Shown here in pieces: positions 1 through 8,564 of a stretch of DNA of 64,000 nt. Source of the DNA: VRUE01 sp963805455 (GTDB lineage Bacteria > Actinomycetota > Thermoleophilia > Solirubrobacterales > 70-9). How positions within the stretch are numbered: the stretch's first letter is position 1; each line of letters starts with the position of its first letter. The translations under genes and the position numbers were made by a program. The notes beneath the pieces are model-generated. The model had not been told where the DNA came from. It was given only the letters and a program-made list of their open reading frames with translations, and ran no database searches. The DNA lies in NCBI GenBank assembly GCA_963805455.1, contig CAWDUJ010000009.1, forward strand, positions 233,178-297,177, read 5' to 3'.

Positions 1-20
1 CGGCTGACCCTAGACGCGAT

Positions 21-1010
21 CTAGCAGAAGGCGGTGCCGTTGGGGCGAAGCCCCGGCGAAAAGGGCCCGATGCTCCCTGGGACCGCGCTGTGCTTGAAGT
101 AGAACGACGGAGAGGTCCCGGGCAGGGTCAGCGATTCGTTCTCGCCCACCGGGGCGAAGGTTTCGTCCGTGATCACCTGGGATTCGGTCCTGACCGTCAC
201 CGTGTCGCCGCCGTTGCCGAGGTCGAGACTGCCGGTGCTTGCGGTCTCGACGAGCTCAGCGGGGATCCCGGTCGGGCTGCCGCCTCCGAAGACGACCACC
301 GAGCATCCGGGGTCGAGTTTCGCCATGGGGAACGTGTGGCGGGTCTCGGTCGAGTCGCCGATCAGGACACCCTGGAGCGCGAGGGCACCGCCGCTGACGT
401 TGACCAGCTCGAGGAACTCGTCGTCGAGCTCGTCGACGAGGTCGTCCCCGTTGCTGTCTCCGGCGAGGCTCGAGGTATCCGGGTTGGCGAAGTACTCGGT
501 GATCAGGAGGTCCCCCGCGCGAGGTGCCCTGGGCTCCGCAGGTAGGGCGTCGTTGCCGTACGGGAGCGCGCCGGGCGGGGGCGGGGCGAGCAGCAGCGAG
601 GCCGCGCGGCAGTTGTTCCCCTCCTTGCGCTCCCCGACCTTGGCGCGCACGTCGGCGCAGGCGAGCAGCGAGTACTCGCCGGCGACGGTGCCGGCGGGGA
701 TCGTCGCCGGCGTGCCCTGGGTGGACTTCTTTCCCGACTTCAGGGCCCTGATCGAGACCGGCCCGCCGAGAGCAACGTCGTCGCCACTCCGTTTCCCGTC
801 GCGGGAGAGGAAGAAGCCGAGCTTCGAGGCGTGGGCCTTGGCGTCGCCACGGTTGCGGACCGTCGCACCGAGGCTGACCGTGCCGCCAATCGTGACAGTG
901 CCGGCAGGGCTCGTGACCGAGGTGACGACCAGGTCCGGCTTCGCAGGCTGCTTGGCGGCGGCGGGAGCGGCGAGGATGACCGCGAAGACGAGGAGAAGGA
1001 CGAGCGGCAC
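21..1010 (-). CDS. Secreted CARDB-like plus lamin-tail-domain protein
   Basis: About 329 residues. The GTG start at 1010 is chosen because a hydrophobic signal segment (PLVLLLVFAVILAAPAAA) begins there, whereas upstream in-frame sequence is arginine-rich, improbable and overlaps the divergent neighbour. Residues about 25-140 start with KPDLVVTSV and form a CARDB-like beta domain (NRGD, GNNCRAASLL). A PPPPG linker leads to a C-terminal lamin-tail (LTD) domain, about 165-320, with LLITEYFANP, DEFLELVNVSG and DPGCSVVVFGG. Such domains are typical of extracellular adhesion or nuclease-associated proteins. No catalytic domain is visible, so the role is probably structural or binding at the cell surface. 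It is divergent from the siroheme gene with only 23 bp between starts. Confidence 0.75.
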   Translation of the reverse strand: MPLVLLLVFAVILAAPAAAKQPAKPDLVVTSVTSPAGTVTIGGTVSLGATVRNRGDAKAHASKLGFFLSRDGKRSGDDVALGGPVSIRALKSGKKSTQGTPATIPAGTVAGEYSLLACADVRAKVGERKEGNNCRAASLLLAPPPPGALPYGNDALPAEPRAPRAGDLLITEYFANPDTSSLAGDSNGDDLVDELDDEFLELVNVSGGALALQGVLIGDSTETRHTFPMAKLDPGCSVVVFGGGSPTGIPAELVETASTGSLDLGNGGDTVTVRTESQVITDETFAPVGENESLTLPGTSPSFYFKHSAVPGSIGPFSPGLRPNGTAFC

Positions 1011-1021
1011 TACGGGCAGAC

Positions 1022-1027
1022 TACCCT
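1022..1027 (+). promoter_or_regulatory. -10 hexamer TACCCT, leaderless type
   Basis: TACCCT ends six bases before the ATG at 1034. There is no Shine-Dalgarno sequence, the layout expected for a leaderless transcript starting at or next to the start codon. Confidence 0.45.
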
Positions 1028-1033
1028 GTCGAT

Positions 1034-1780
1034 ATGCCCGCTCAGGCCTATGCCGGCAAGGAGTGCGTCTGCCAGCTCCGCAAGGGGATCTGCGACCAGT
1101 CCTGCGTCCGGGACATGCTCGAGACCCCGTTCTACATCGCCTGCCTGAAGCTGAAGGGGCGGCGCTGCCTGGTCGTCGGCGGCGGTGACATCGGCCTCGA
1201 GAAGGTCGAGGGGCTGCTGACCTGCGACGCCGACGTGACCCTGATCGCGCCGATCGCCCACCCTGAGCTCGAGACGCTCGCCGCCGAGGGCTCGATCGAG
1301 TGGGAGAAGCGGCCATACGCCGGCCCGGCCGACCTCGAGGGGACCTTCATGGTGATCGCCGCGACCGACGACAGCGAGGTCAACATCGGCGTCTACGACG
1401 ACGCCGAGCAACGGGCGATGCTGGTCAACGTCGTCGACGTGCCGCCGCTCTGCAACTTCATCCTGCCGGCGATCGTCCGAACCGGCCCGCTGGCGATCGC
1501 GATCTCGACCGCCGGCGCCTCGCCGGCGCTGGCGAAGCGGATGAAGCGCGAGATCTCCGATCTCTTCGGCGAGGAGTACGCCCGGCTGGCGGTGATCCTC
1601 AACGGCGCCCGCGGCTGGGCCAAGGACACGCTGCCGACCTACCAGGACCGCAAGGAGTTCTTCGAGGGGATCGTCAACGGCGACCCCGACCCGGTCGACC
1701 TGATCCGCGACGGCCGCGAGATCGAGGTCGTGGCGCTGATCGAGGCCGCGCAGGAGCGCGCGACCTCGGCGATGGCCTGA
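1034..1780 (+). CDS. Precorrin-2 dehydrogenase / siroheme synthase N-terminal-like
   Basis: About 248 residues. From about residue 28 it reads as a CysG N-terminal/Met8p-type NAD-binding protein: ETPFYIACLKLKGRRCLVVG, then the dinucleotide loop VVGGGDIGLEKVEGLL, followed by NVVDVPPLCNFILPAIV and ISTAGASPALAKRMK. Family members oxidise precorrin-2 to sirohydrochlorin (some also chelate iron) on the way to siroheme. The start is uncertain. ATG 1034 has a -10 six bases upstream, but the conserved fold begins at ATG 1115. The extra 27 residues carry a CVC...CDQSC cluster not usual for the family. There is no methyltransferase domain, so uroporphyrinogen methylation must be encoded elsewhere. Confidence 0.85.
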   Translation: MPAQAYAGKECVCQLRKGICDQSCVRDMLETPFYIACLKLKGRRCLVVGGGDIGLEKVEGLLTCDADVTLIAPIAHPELETLAAEGSIEWEKRPYAGPADLEGTFMVIAATDDSEVNIGVYDDAEQRAMLVNVVDVPPLCNFILPAIVRTGPLAIAISTAGASPALAKRMKREISDLFGEEYARLAVILNGARGWAKDTLPTYQDRKEFFEGIVNGDPDPVDLIRDGREIEVVALIEAAQERATSAMA

Positions 1781-1792
1781 AAGCCGGCGGGC

Positions 1793-2296
1793 CTACTCGC
1801 CGCAGGCGGCGGCGTTGATCTGCTGCAGGCCCTTGCTCAGCGATGCCGCCTCAGCCGCGCTGAGGCTGGTGGTGAAGGCGACGCGGAGCTCGGCGACGAC
1901 GACCGGCCGCATCTCCTCGAAGACCTCGCGCCCGGAGGGACTGAGGACCGCGTAGCTGACCCGGCGGTCGGTCGCGCAGAACGCGCGCTCGACGAGCCCG
2001 GCCTTGACCAGCCGGTCGACGAGCTTGGTCAGGCCGCCGCGGCTGATCACCAGCGCCTCGGCGAGGTCCCCCATCTTCATCCGGTCGTCGTCGGCGGCGG
2101 CGACGGCGTCGAGGACTTCGTACCAGGAGAGGGGCGGCAGGCCGGCGTCGGTGAGCGCGTCCTGCAGGCGGCCGTGGACCCCCCTGTGGGCGCGGCAGAG
2201 GGCGATCCAGGCATCGCGATGAGGGTCGGAGCCCTTCGTGGCCCTGCCGTTGCGCTTCGCCCTTGTCGCTGTCTTCGTCGCCATCTCTGTGGACAT
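1793..2296 (-). CDS. MarR family transcriptional regulator
   Basis: About 167 residues with start ATG 2296 (ATG 2284 is the alternative). The winged-helix region reads LSWYEVLDAVAAADDDRMKM, then GDLAEALVISRGGLTKLVDR (recognition helix) and GLVERAFCATDRRVSYAVLS (wing with the DxR motif). This is the classic MarR layout of a homodimer that loses DNA binding on ligand or thiol modification. It is transcribed away from YceI and the FMN reductase. The intergenic region holds a perfect 10-bp inverted repeat, so it probably represses both directions. The N-terminal 20 residues are basic (TKTATRAKRNGRATK) and may be disordered. Confidence 0.9.
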   Translation of the reverse strand: MSTEMATKTATRAKRNGRATKGSDPHRDAWIALCRAHRGVHGRLQDALTDAGLPPLSWYEVLDAVAAADDDRMKMGDLAEALVISRGGLTKLVDRLVKAGLVERAFCATDRRVSYAVLSPSGREVFEEMRPVVVAELRVAFTTSLSAAEAASLSKGLQQINAAACGE

Positions 2297-2321
2297 GATC
2301 GCAGATAAATGTTGCCGTATC

Positions 2322-2373
2322 AATAGTTGTTACTACAAGGGTTTCTGCTAAGATGGTTTCGCCAACAACTATT
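2322..2373. promoter_or_regulatory. Probable MarR operator: paired 10-bp inverted repeat
   Basis: AATAGTTGTT (2322-2331) and AACAACTATT (2364-2373) are exact reverse complements separated by 32 bp. The left arm overlaps the proposed YceI -35 (TTGTTA, 2327-2332) and the right arm lies downstream of its -10. That is suitable for repression of the divergent MarR and YceI promoters, possibly with looping or two dimers. Confidence 0.65.
2327..2354 (+). promoter_or_regulatory. Promoter for YceI/FMN-reductase operon
   Basis: -35 TTGTTA (2327-2332), 16-bp spacer, -10 TAAGAT (2349-2354). It lies about 55 bp before the YceI ATG and is one of the few sigma70-like promoters in the window with both elements visible. 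Confidence 0.55.
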
Positions 2374-2408
2374 TCTCCCGCAACCACCCCAGACTGAAAG
2401 GCACTCAG

Positions 2409-2957
2409 ATGACTACCCAGACCAAACAGCGGGTCGAGGCCGGCACCTACACCGTCGATCCGGTCCACTCCTCGCTCACCTTCGCGGTCGTCCACAATGG
2501 CGTCGCGACCTTCCGCAGCGGCTTCACCGGCTACGAGGCGTCGCTGACCGGCGGCGAGGAGCTCCGCCTGACCGGCGCCGTCGACGTCGCCAGCATCGAC
2601 ATCGACGAGCCGCAGCTGAAGGGCCACCTGCTCTCCCCCGAGTTCTTCGACGTCGAGCGCAACCCGCGCCTCGGCTTCGAGTCGACCGCGTTCGAGGTCG
2701 CCGAGGACGGCGCCCTGACGGTCCGCGGCAACCTCACGATCGGCGGACAGAGCCGCGAGGTCGAGGCGAGCGGCCGCTACGCCCAGCTCGGAGCAGACCT
2801 CGCCGGGTCGGAGCGGGTCGGGCTCTCGATCGAGACCACCGTCGACCGGCGGGACTTCGGCCTCGACTGGAACGCCGAGCTCCCCAGCGGCGGCGACGTC
2901 CTCGACTACGCGGTCCAGATCGCCGTCGAGCTGGAGCTCGTCAAGGAGGACGAGTAG
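2409..2957 (+). CDS. YceI-family lipid-binding protein
   Basis: 182 residues, the normal length for a YceI beta-barrel. It starts at ATG 2409 with GAAAGG upstream. Family signatures are GTYTVDPVHSSLTFAV at the N-terminus, HLLSPEFFDVERNPRLGFES in the middle and VRGNLTIGGQSREVE followed by SIETTVDRRDFGLDWN. No signal peptide is visible, so this copy is probably cytoplasmic, as in many actinobacteria. YceI proteins bind isoprenoid or amphiphilic ligands. It stops two bases before the FMN reductase start, so the two are probably co-expressed and controlled by the divergent MarR regulator, which suggests quinone or electrophile stress. Confidence 0.93.
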   Translation: MTTQTKQRVEAGTYTVDPVHSSLTFAVVHNGVATFRSGFTGYEASLTGGEELRLTGAVDVASIDIDEPQLKGHLLSPEFFDVERNPRLGFESTAFEVAEDGALTVRGNLTIGGQSREVEASGRYAQLGADLAGSERVGLSIETTVDRRDFGLDWNAELPSGGDVLDYAVQIAVELELVKEDE

Positions 2958-2959
2958 GG

Positions 2960-3526
2960 ATGAGGGTCCTCGGCATCTCCGGAAGCCTGCGCCGAGATTC
3001 GCTAAACAGCGCTCTCCTGCGGACGGCCGCCTCGCGGCTGCCCGCGGGAGTCGAGCTGGTCACCTACGAGCGGCTGGCGGAGATCCCGCCGTTCGACGAG
3101 GACGCCGAGGCGGGGCCGGCCCCCGACGCGGTCCGGGAGCTCCGCGAGGCGATGAGGGACGCCGACGCGGTCCTGATCGCCACCCCCGAGTACAACCACT
3201 CCCTCCCCGGCCAGCTCAAGAACGCCCTCGACTGGGCCTCGCGCCCGAGCGGCGAAAGCGCCCTGACCGGCAAGCCGGCGGCGGCGATCGGCGCTTCGAA
3301 GAGCATGTTCGGCGGGGTCTGGGCCCAGGCCGAGCTGCGGCGGGTGATGGGTGCGATGGGCGGGCGGGTGATCGAGACCGAGCTGCCGGTGGCCCACGCC
3401 CACGACATTCTCAATGAGGGAAGGCTCGAGCTCGAGCCGGAGCAGGCCGAGCGCCTGGAGGAGATCCTCGCCGAGCTCGTCGCCTCAGCCGAGCGCCTGG
3501 GCGAGCCGGAGACGGTCGCGGCCTAG
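2960..3526 (+). CDS. NADPH-dependent FMN reductase (flavodoxin-like)
   Basis: 188 residues. The flavodoxin-like fold starts with the FMN phosphate loop GISGSLRRDSLNSALL, then DADAVLIATPEYNHSLPGQL (the TPEYN flavin-binding signature) and LTGKPAAAIGASKSMFGGV. This family (SsuE/chromate and quinone reductase type) transfers electrons from NAD(P)H via FMN to quinones, azo dyes or metals. The start ATG 2960 follows the YceI stop by two bases, which implies translational coupling. With MarR and YceI it forms a compact redox-stress module. It is convergent with the hemolysin III gene, 9 bp between stops. Confidence 0.93.
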   Translation: MRVLGISGSLRRDSLNSALLRTAASRLPAGVELVTYERLAEIPPFDEDAEAGPAPDAVRELREAMRDADAVLIATPEYNHSLPGQLKNALDWASRPSGESALTGKPAAAIGASKSMFGGVWAQAELRRVMGAMGGRVIETELPVAHAHDILNEGRLELEPEQAERLEEILAELVASAERLGEPETVAA

Positions 3527-3535
3527 GACGTCGAT

Positions 3536-4241
3536 CTAGGAGGCCGGGAGCGCGAAGAACGCGATCGCCGCGAAGTGGGCGGCGGCGGCGGCGATCACGA
3601 GCAGGTGAAAGACCTCGTGGTAGCCGAAGACCCGGGGGTTGGGGTTCGGCCGCTGGGTTGCGTAGACGACGGCGCCCATCGTGTAGAGGAGGCCGCCGGC
3701 GACGACGAGAAGGGTTCCTGCCATGCCCATCTGCGTCCCAGAGGCCGGGGAAGGCGATCACCGCGACCCAGCCGAGCGAGATGTAGACCAGCGCCGCGAC
3801 CCATTTCGGGTGCTCGATCCAGACCGTCTCGACAATCGCGCCGATCACCGCTCCGGTCCAGACGACGGCGAGGACCGCGTCGGCGAGTGGCCCGTCGAGG
3901 ACCAGCAGCGCGAACGGGGTGTAGGTGCCGGCGATCAGGAAGAAGATCATCGAGTGGTCCAGCCGCCGCATCCAGAGGCGGACGTTGGGCCGGGCCCAGT
4001 TGACCCGGTGATACAGCGCGCTGGTCCCGAACAGGGCGGAGAGGCTGACGGCGTAGATCGCGACGGCGAAGGTCGCCTGCGGGGTTTCGGCGGTAATGAT
4101 CAGAGCCGCCCCGAGGCCAAGCGAGATGAAGAAGGCGCACTCATGGGAGACGCCGCGAAGCTTGGGCTTGACGGCGGCGATCGTGTCGGTTGCAACTTCC
4201 CGTGCAGATTCCCCTTTTTCGGCTGCTCTCGCCGGCACCAT
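3536..4241 (-). pseudogene. Hemolysin III / PAQR-type membrane protein, frameshifted
   Basis: A 7-TM hemolysin III (TrhA/YqfA, PAQR-like) protein split across two frames. The first frame, from ATG 4241, carries GVSHECAFFISLG, ALFGTSALYHRVNW and RRLDHSMIFFLIAGTYTPF. The C-terminal part, from 3730 downward, carries AGGLLYTMGAVVYATQRPNP and GYHEVFHLLVIAAAAAHFAA with the conserved metal-site histidines. Omitting one base (C at 3731 on the plus strand) joins them without loss of conserved sequence. Without the correction the first frame runs antisense into the FMN reductase gene. Either a recent frameshift, a sequencing error, or (least likely) programmed frameshifting. GACAAGG precedes the start as a weak ribosome site. 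The PAQR histidines are all present, so decay, if real, is very young. Confidence 0.8.
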
Positions 4242-4370
4242 CACCTTGTCACCATAGAGGGTAGCGCCTGAAATTCACGGCTTTTGCGGGGTTGGATCCC
4301 ACGGGTTCCGTCCGACTCGGAGACGATCCTCGTCAGCCCCCCCAAAGCTGCCGTGAGAGGAGCCAGTTTG

Positions 4371-7172
4371 ATGTCCAGGACCGCGACGAGCACGAACCAA
4401 AACGACCTTCAGGGCCTCTCGATAGAGCGCCGCTTTTCCTCGCCGGGAACGCACCCGTTTGACGAGGTCGAGTGGGAGACCAGGGACGCTGTGATCGGCG
4501 ATCCGGAGAGCCCGGCGTTCGCCCAGCGCGGAGTCGAGTTCCCGCAGAGCTGGTCACAGAACGCGACCAACATCGTCGCTCAGAAGTACTTCCGGGGGCA
4601 GCTCGGGAGCGACCAGCGCGAGAGCTCGGTCAAACAGATGATCGGCAGAGTCGCGGGGACGATCTCCGAGTGGGGGCGCGAGGGCGGCTACTTCGCCTCC
4701 GAGGATGGCGCCGACGCGTTCGAGGCAGAGCTGACCTCGATCCTGCTCAACCAGAAGGCGGCCTTCAACTCGCCGGTCTGGTTCAACGTCGGCTTCGAGG
4801 AGCGGCCGCAGTGCTCGGCCTGCTTCATCCTCAGCGTCGACGACACGATGGAGTCGATCCTCGACTGGAACACCAAAGAGGGCAAGATCTTCCGCGGCGG
4901 CTCCGGTTCGGGAATCAACCTCTCCAACATCCGGGGCTCGGTCGAGCCGCTCTCCAAGGGCGGGCTCGCATCCGGGCCGGTCAGCTTCATGCGCGGCGCC
5001 GACGCCTGGGCCGGGACGATCAAGTCCGGCGGCAAGACCCGGCGGGCGGCGAAGATGGTCGTACTCGACGTCGACCATCCGGACATCGAGCACTTCATCT
5101 GGTGCAAGGCCGACGAGGAGAAGAAGGCCGAGGCGCTCCGCGACGCCGGCTTCGACATGTCGATCGACGGCGAGGGGTTCACCTCGATCCAGTACCAGAA
5201 CGCGAACAACTCGGTCCGGGTCAGCGACGAGTTCATGGAGGCGGTCGAGGCCGGCGAGGACTGGAGCCTGACCGCGCGGACGACCGGTGAGCCGACGAAG
5301 ACGCTCCCCGCCCGCGAGCTGATGGGCCAGATCGCAGACGCCGCCTGGCGCTGCGCCGATCCGGGCGTCCAGTACGACACGATCATCAACCGCTGGCACA
5401 CCTCTCCGGAGTCGGGGCGGATCAACGCCTCGAACCCTTGCAGCGAGTACATGCACGTCGACGACTCGGCCTGCAACCTGGCCTCGCTCAACCTGATGAA
5501 GTTCCGCCGCGAGGACGGGAGCCTCGACGTCGAGGACTTCGAGCACGCCGTCGACATCGTCTTCCTCGCCCAGGAGATCATCGTCGGCTGCTCCAGCTAC
5601 CCGACCGAGAAGATCGCCGAGAACGCCAACGCCTTCCGCCAGCTCGGCCTCGGCTACGCCAACCTCGGCGCCCTGCTGATGTCCGACGGCCTCCCCTACG
5701 ACTCCGACGAAGGCCGCAACGTGGCCGCCGCGATCACGGCGCTGATGACCGGCCGAGCCTATCGCCAGTCAGCGCTGATCTCGGCCCGCGCGACCGGCCC
5801 CTACGACGAGTACGAGCGCAACCGGAAGCCCCACAACGGGGTGATGAGGATGCACCGCGACGCCGCCTACGACGTCGACCCGACCGGGATCAAGGGCGAC
5901 CTTCTCGAGGCCGCCCAGCGAGCCTGGGACGAGGCGGTCGAGCTCGGCGAGGAGCACGGCTACCGCAACGCGCAGGCGACGGTGCTGGCGCCGACCGGGA
6001 CGATCAGCTTCCTGATGGACTGCGACACGACCGGGATCGAGCCCGACTTCTCGCTGGTGAAGTTCAAGGAGCTGGTCGGCGGCGGCCAGATGACGATCGT
6101 CAACAAATCGGTCCCGCTGGCGCTGCGGGCCCTCGGCTACGCCGAGCCGCAGGTCGAGCAGATCAACGCCCACATCGCCGAGAAGAACACGATCGTCGGC
6201 GCCCCGGGGCTGAAGGACGAGCACCTGCCGATCTTCGACGTCGCGGTCGGCGAGCGGGCGATCACCCACACCGGCCACATCGACATGATGGCAGCGACCC
6301 AGCCGTTCATCTCGGGGGCGATCTCGAAGACGGTCAACCTGCCGCAGACGGCAACCGTCGAGGACATCGCCGACGCCTACACCCGCGGTTGGAAGGGCGG
6401 CCTCAAGGCGCTGGCGATCTACCGCGACGGCTCGAAGACCGCGCAGGCGCTGCGCACCGACGCCCAGGAGGAAAAGGAGGCCGAGGAGGACGTCGCGCGG
6501 CCGCCGGAGCGCAAACGGATGCCGCAGGAGAGGGAATCGATCACCCACAAGTTCTCGATCGCCGGCCACGAGGGCTACATCACCGCCGGCAAATATGACG
6601 ACGGCTCGGTCGGCGAGATCTTCCTCACCGACATCGGCAAGGAGGGGTCGACGATGCGGGGGCTGCTCAATGCCTTCGCCACCGCGATCTCGCTCGGACT
6701 CCAGTACGGGGTGCCGCTCGAAGACTTCGTCCGCAAGTTCAGCTACATGCGCTTCGAGCCCGAGGGGATGACGAACAACCCCGAGATCCCGTTCGCCAAA
6801 TCGATGCCCGACTACATCATGCGCTGGGTCGCGAGCCGGTTCATCGAAGACGCCGAGACGCTCGAGGAGCTCGGGATCATGACCAAGGACGTCCGCGCCA
6901 AGCAGGAAGCGGAGACCGCACAGCTCGCCCTCGGCTCCGAGGCCGGCGGCTCAGCCGGCCCGGCCAATGGCGGCAATGGCGGGAATGGCGGCAACGGCCA
7001 CTCGAAGCCGGTCGCGGCAGCCGATGCGATGACGGAAACGCCTCCGGTCCGGCCGGCGAAGATGGTCGGAGGCGACCTCGGCCCGGCCTGCGATCAGTGC
7101 GGCGGGATGATGCAGCGCACCGGCTCCTGTTACACCTGCTCGAGCTGCGGCAACAACACCGGCTGCGGCTGA
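4371..7172 (+). CDS. nrdJ: Adenosylcobalamin-dependent ribonucleoside-diphosphate reductase (class II)
   Basis: About 933 residues. ATG 4371 is chosen because AGAGGAG lies 7 bases before it; an upstream in-frame start has none. Ribonucleotide reductase barrel motifs include NSPVWFNVG, CSACFILSVDD (with a catalytic-pair cysteine), NPCSEYMHVDDSACNLASL and VLAPTGTISFLMDCD. The C-terminus has a glycine/asparagine linker (GGNGGNGGNGH) and a zinc-like tail CDQCGGMMQRTGSCYTCSSC that holds the redox cysteines, as in NrdJ. The enzyme makes deoxyribonucleotides with or without oxygen using coenzyme B12. No NrdR box or B12 riboswitch was recognised in the 129 bp upstream. Convergent with the P450 gene, 6 bp between stops. 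Confidence 0.96.
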   Translation: MSRTATSTNQNDLQGLSIERRFSSPGTHPFDEVEWETRDAVIGDPESPAFAQRGVEFPQSWSQNATNIVAQKYFRGQLGSDQRESSVKQMIGRVAGTISEWGREGGYFASEDGADAFEAELTSILLNQKAAFNSPVWFNVGFEERPQCSACFILSVDDTMESILDWNTKEGKIFRGGSGSGINLSNIRGSVEPLSKGGLASGPVSFMRGADAWAGTIKSGGKTRRAAKMVVLDVDHPDIEHFIWCKADEEKKAEALRDAGFDMSIDGEGFTSIQYQNANNSVRVSDEFMEAVEAGEDWSLTARTTGEPTKTLPARELMGQIADAAWRCADPGVQYDTIINRWHTSPESGRINASNPCSEYMHVDDSACNLASLNLMKFRREDGSLDVEDFEHAVDIVFLAQEIIVGCSSYPTEKIAENANAFRQLGLGYANLGALLMSDGLPYDSDEGRNVAAAITALMTGRAYRQSALISARATGPYDEYERNRKPHNGVMRMHRDAAYDVDPTGIKGDLLEAAQRAWDEAVELGEEHGYRNAQATVLAPTGTISFLMDCDTTGIEPDFSLVKFKELVGGGQMTIVNKSVPLALRALGYAEPQVEQINAHIAEKNTIVGAPGLKDEHLPIFDVAVGERAITHTGHIDMMAATQPFISGAISKTVNLPQTATVEDIADAYTRGWKGGLKALAIYRDGSKTAQALRTDAQEEKEAEEDVARPPERKRMPQERESITHKFSIAGHEGYITAGKYDDGSVGEIFLTDIGKEGSTMRGLLNAFATAISLGLQYGVPLEDFVRKFSYMRFEPEGMTNNPEIPFAKSMPDYIMRWVASRFIEDAETLEELGIMTKDVRAKQEAETAQLALGSEAGGSAGPANGGNGGNGGNGHSKPVAAADAMTETPPVRPAKMVGGDLGPACDQCGGMMQRTGSCYTCSSCGNNTGCG

Positions 7173-7178
7173 GCCGAC

Positions 7179-8519
7179 CTAGCTGAGGATGACCTCCGCG
7201 TCGTGGCGCGGGGTCTCGGTGATCGCGCGGCGGAAGACGCGCTCCGGCCTCTGCCGGGCGGGCCGGATCCCGTGGCGCTTGACCAGCTCTTCGAGGACGA
7301 CCGCCATCTCGAACTGGGCGAAGGAGGCGCCGAGGCATCGGCGGACCCCTCCGCCGAACGGGATCCAGGTGTAGGTGCCCGGCGGATTATCGATGAAGCG
7401 CTCGGGAAGGAAGCGGAGCGGGTCCGGATAGACGTCCGGATCGGCGTGGACCAGGTAGACGGAGGGAGCGACGGAGGCGCCGGCGGGGATCTCATAGCCG
7501 CCGATCTCGACCGCCTCGGTCAGGCGGCGGAGGACAATCGAGACGACCGGCCGCAGGCGAAGCGTCTCCTGGATCGTCGCGGTCAGGTAGGCGTCCTCGC
7601 CGGCCTCGACCTCCTCGCGGAGGCGGCCGAGCTTGTCGGGGTGGCGGGAGAGGCGCTCGACCGCCCATGAGAGAGCCGTCGCGGTCGTCTCGTGGCCGGC
7701 GACCAGCAGGGTCAGCAGCTCGTCGCGCATCTCCATATCGCTCATCGGGCTGCCGTCCTCGTGCCGGGCGGCGACCAGGAGCGAGAGGATGTCGTCGCGC
7801 TCCTCGAGGTCTTCGCTGCGGCGGCGCTCGGCGATCTCGCGGAAGATCAACCGGTCGACCGCCTCGATCCGGCGCCGGAACCAGCCCATCTTCGTCGCCC
7901 GCTCAGGCCCGAGCAGAAGAACCGGCAGGAGGATGCGGGGGTTCGTCGTCAGGTCGAGGAAGCTCCGCAGAGCGTCGCGCAACTCGGCCGTCCTCTCCCC
8001 CTCGCCGACGCCGAAGACGGTGCTGAGGATGATGTCGAGGGTGATCGCCTGCATTTGCGGCCGCAGGGCGTAGGGGGCTCCGATCGGCCAGCTCTCGATC
8101 TTGCGGGCGGCGATCTCGGCCATCGTCTGGCGGTAGCCCTGCATCCGCTCCCCGTGGAACGGCGGCAGCAGCAGCCGGCGCTGGCCGATGTGGGCTTTCT
8201 CATCGAGGACCAGGACCGAGTTCCGGCCGAGGACGGGTTCGAGAATCTGGTTCCCCTCGCCGGCGTGGAAGACCCGCGGGTCGCCGGTGAAGACCTGCTT
8301 GACGGCCTCCGGGTCGGAGAGCATCACCCAGGTCCCTTCGTGGACGATCCTGAGGGTGAAGATGCTGCCGTAGCGCTTGCGGCAGGCAAACAGAACCCTG
8401 CGCGCCTGTCGCGACCAGATTGCGGTCTGGAGCTGGGCGGGCAGCGGCGGCCCCGGCGGCAGCCCCCGGGTGGCGGGATTGCCCGCCGCCACCGGTGCGG
8501 TTGTCGTCGCTGCCTCCAT
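7179..8519 (-). CDS. Cytochrome P450
   Basis: 446 residues, a complete P450. A proline-rich entry (GLPPGPPLPAQ) is followed by the I-helix oxygen-activation motif LLTLLVAGHETTATAL, the K-helix ExxR in IQETLRLRP, the PERF-like FLPERF and the heme-thiolate loop WIPFGGGVRRCLGASFAQFE. The layout and the lack of a membrane anchor resemble bacterial CYP families with broad lipid or sterol-like substrates. Redox partners are not encoded next to it. It is divergent from the HSL-type esterase, with starts 45 bp apart, so a shared control region is likely. Substrate unknown. Confidence 0.95.
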   Translation of the reverse strand: MEAATTTAPVAAGNPATRGLPPGPPLPAQLQTAIWSRQARRVLFACRKRYGSIFTLRIVHEGTWVMLSDPEAVKQVFTGDPRVFHAGEGNQILEPVLGRNSVLVLDEKAHIGQRRLLLPPFHGERMQGYRQTMAEIAARKIESWPIGAPYALRPQMQAITLDIILSTVFGVGEGERTAELRDALRSFLDLTTNPRILLPVLLLGPERATKMGWFRRRIEAVDRLIFREIAERRRSEDLEERDDILSLLVAARHEDGSPMSDMEMRDELLTLLVAGHETTATALSWAVERLSRHPDKLGRLREEVEAGEDAYLTATIQETLRLRPVVSIVLRRLTEAVEIGGYEIPAGASVAPSVYLVHADPDVYPDPLRFLPERFIDNPPGTYTWIPFGGGVRRCLGASFAQFEMAVVLEELVKRHGIRPARQRPERVFRRAITETPRHDAEVILS

Positions 8520-8564
8520 CGCGCTGCCGCCCCGCAGTGTCCCATGCCATAGCCTGCTGGGGTC

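Noticed and set aside
4242..4370. Possible B12 riboswitch or tRNA-like fold upstream of nrdJ
   Set aside because: The region has a GGGTTCCGTCCGACTC stretch vaguely like a T-arm, but no acceptor stem or anticodon arm and no B12-box; only the SD before the ATG is supported.
6960..7000. Short tandem repeat in nrdJ (GGCAATGGC type)
   Set aside because: It encodes a flexible Gly-Asn linker common in NrdJ proteins; no sign of a mobile repeat.
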